Source of the DNA: an uncultured Mollicutes bacterium
GTDB lineage: Bacteria; Bacillota_I; Bacilli_A; RF39; UBA660
Direction of reading: 5' to 3'
DNA length: 24,720 bases
Assembly: GCA_900557675.1 (NCBI GenBank)
Contig: USTO01000003.1
Span: 1-24,720, forward strand
Below the pieces are notes generated by a model that saw nothing but the letters and a program-made list of their open reading frames with translations, ran no database searches and was not told the DNA's origin. Position numbers and translations under genes: made by a program. Shown piece by piece: positions 23,719-24,720 of the stretch (position 1 is its first letter; each line of letters begins with the position of its first letter).

Positions 23719-24720
23719 ATGGCTAAGGCAAAAAATAAGAAATTTGTCTTATCATCATTCTCAATAATATTACTAATAATAATATTCTTGGGATTGATAA
23801 CCCACTTCCTACCAACAGCTTCCTTCGTAGGTGAGGAAATAGTTAACGGTAGTGGAGTAGTTGCAGCATCCCTATCTGATATCTTACTTGCACCAATACT
23901 AGGATTCAAAGATGCCATAGATGTCTGCATATTCATATTCATTTTAGGAGGTTTCCTTGCCATAGTAAACGGAACAGGAGCTCTTGAAACAGGAATAAAA
24001 GTACTTATTAAAAAGATGAAAGGAAAAGAAATTTGGCTAATCCCAATTCTAATGTTTATCTTTTCAGTAGGTGGTACAACTTATGGAATGCTCGAAGAAA
24101 CAGTTGGATTTTATGCATTACTATCAGCAACAATGGTAGTAGCAGGAATGGATACCATAATCGCATCCGCCATCGTATTATTCGGTGCCGGCGTCGGTGT
24201 ACTCGGGTCCACCATAAATCCCTTTGCCGTTGGTGTTGCAATTGACGCCCTACCCAAAGGCATAGAAGTAAATCAAGGAATAATAATAGGCCTCGGAGTA
24301 GCACTTTGGTTAGTGTCTTACGCTATCGCGACTGCTTTCGTTATGGCCTATGCAAAGAAAGTAAAAGCCGATAAAGGATCAACTTTCCTATCATTACGTG
24401 AACAAAAAGATATGGAAAAAACATACCTAAAACCAGCTGAGAAAGAGAAAGAAACCAAATTAACCGGTAAACAAAAATTCACACTTGTCTTATTTGGAAT
24501 AACATTCCTAATAATGATAATAGGCTTTATCCCTTGGGATAGCTTTGGAATAAATACATTCCTAGAAACAACTGGAAAATTAACAGGTAACCCACTCGGA
24601 TGGTGGTATTTCCAAGAAGCATCACTTTGGTTCTTCATAATGGCAATAATAATAGGTATTGTAAATAGAGATAGTGAACCAAAATTCGTAAGTACCTTTG
24701 TAAATGGAGCAGCCGATATG
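23719..24720 (+). CDS. YfcC/ArcD-like transporter, probable arginine-ornithine antiporter (3' end outside window)
   Basis: 334 residues visible, open at the window edge. Polytopic: a short basic N-terminus MAKAKNKK, first helix ~10-30, then helices with DVCIFIFILGGFLAIVNGTGA, GGTTYGMLEETVGFYAL and the GVGVLGSTINPFAVGVA hairpin-like segment. This matches the YfcC/C4-dicarboxylate-type anaerobic carrier superfamily that includes arginine-ornithine antiporters placed after arcC in other bacteria. Exchange of ornithine for arginine is inferred from context. A strong AAGGAGG with 6-base spacing precedes ATG 23719, so independent initiation is expected, yet the same frame is open from arcC upstream. 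The gene continues beyond base 24720. Confidence 0.88.
   Translation, partial: MAKAKNKKFVLSSFSIILLIIIFLGLITHFLPTASFVGEEIVNGSGVVAASLSDILLAPILGFKDAIDVCIFIFILGGFLAIVNGTGALETGIKVLIKKMKGKEIWLIPILMFIFSVGGTTYGMLEETVGFYALLSATMVVAGMDTIIASAIVLFGAGVGVLGSTINPFAVGVAIDALPKGIEVNQGIIIGLGVALWLVSYAIATAFVMAYAKKVKADKGSTFLSLREQKDMEKTYLKPAEKEKETKLTGKQKFTLVLFGITFLIMIIGFIPWDSFGINTFLETTGKLTGNPLGWWYFQEASLWFFIMAIIIGIVNRDSEPKFVSTFVNGAADM

Noticed and set aside
24033..24245. 70-codon + strand frame inside the permease
   Set aside because: Out of frame with a strongly conserved transporter sequence; Arg/Asn/Cys-rich composition typical of a shadow.
1..24720. CRISPR array, insertion sequence, prophage or attachment sites
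   Set aside because: No regularly spaced repeats, transposase, integrase or phage genes; the only direct repeat is the two-copy TAGAAAAGAG.

Overview
The window is strongly AT-rich bacterial DNA, densely packed with genes that are nearly all on the + strand, and uses the standard bacterial code (TGA, TAG and TAA all end genes here and Trp is TGG). It suggests a Gram-positive, endospore-forming member of the Bacillota. It encodes an alpha/beta-type small acid-soluble spore protein behind a sigma-G-like promoter, a lipobox substrate-binding protein, and strong AGGAGG-type ribosome binding sites. The AT bias and ATA/AGA-rich codon use resemble uncultured gut Bacilli/Erysipelotrichia-like lineages, but the exact group is inference.

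Layout. 1-1390: 3' end of gltX (glutamyl-tRNA synthetase), then three tRNA genes (Glu-CTC, Thr-CGT, Leu-GAG) with their own promoter and terminators. 1463-3365: a two-gene unit of a two-TM membrane protein overlapping an amidoligase-family enzyme. 3396-3995: a CDP-alcohol phosphatidyltransferase (PssA-like) on the - strand. 4126-7301: a MacB/FtsX-type ABC exporter behind a consensus promoter carrying palindromes. 7345-7841: a mechanosensitive channel gene (mscL) with no normal start codon and a frameshift. 7908-12092: a 22-codon micro-ORF, a zincin-like protein with a substituted HExxH, uvrC and thiI. 12138-13063: the spore protein gene, a small unknown gene, and a divergent XRE regulator with a palindromic candidate operator. 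13328-16908: an exported M23 peptidase and a P-type cation ATPase in one unit. 16968-17590: an unknown cytosolic protein. 17650-24720: an arginine-centred region.

The arginine region is the most coherent system. An operon of a P5N/UMPH-1-like HAD phosphatase, a substrate-binding lipoprotein, a permease and an ATPase (amino-acid ABC importer) is followed by arcA, arcB, arcC and a YfcC/ArcD-like permease. Together they could import arginine, convert it to ornithine, CO2, ammonia and ATP, and exchange ornithine out. The arcC frame has no stop codon and runs directly into the permease frame, so as given the sequence encodes a carbamate kinase-transporter fusion with an internal ribosome binding site at the join.

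Points most worth a second look: the arcC-permease in-frame join, the doubly damaged mscL, the HKxxH zincin-like protein, the amidoligase/two-TM pair, the HAD nucleotidase coupled to arginine uptake, and the + strand C-over-G skew.
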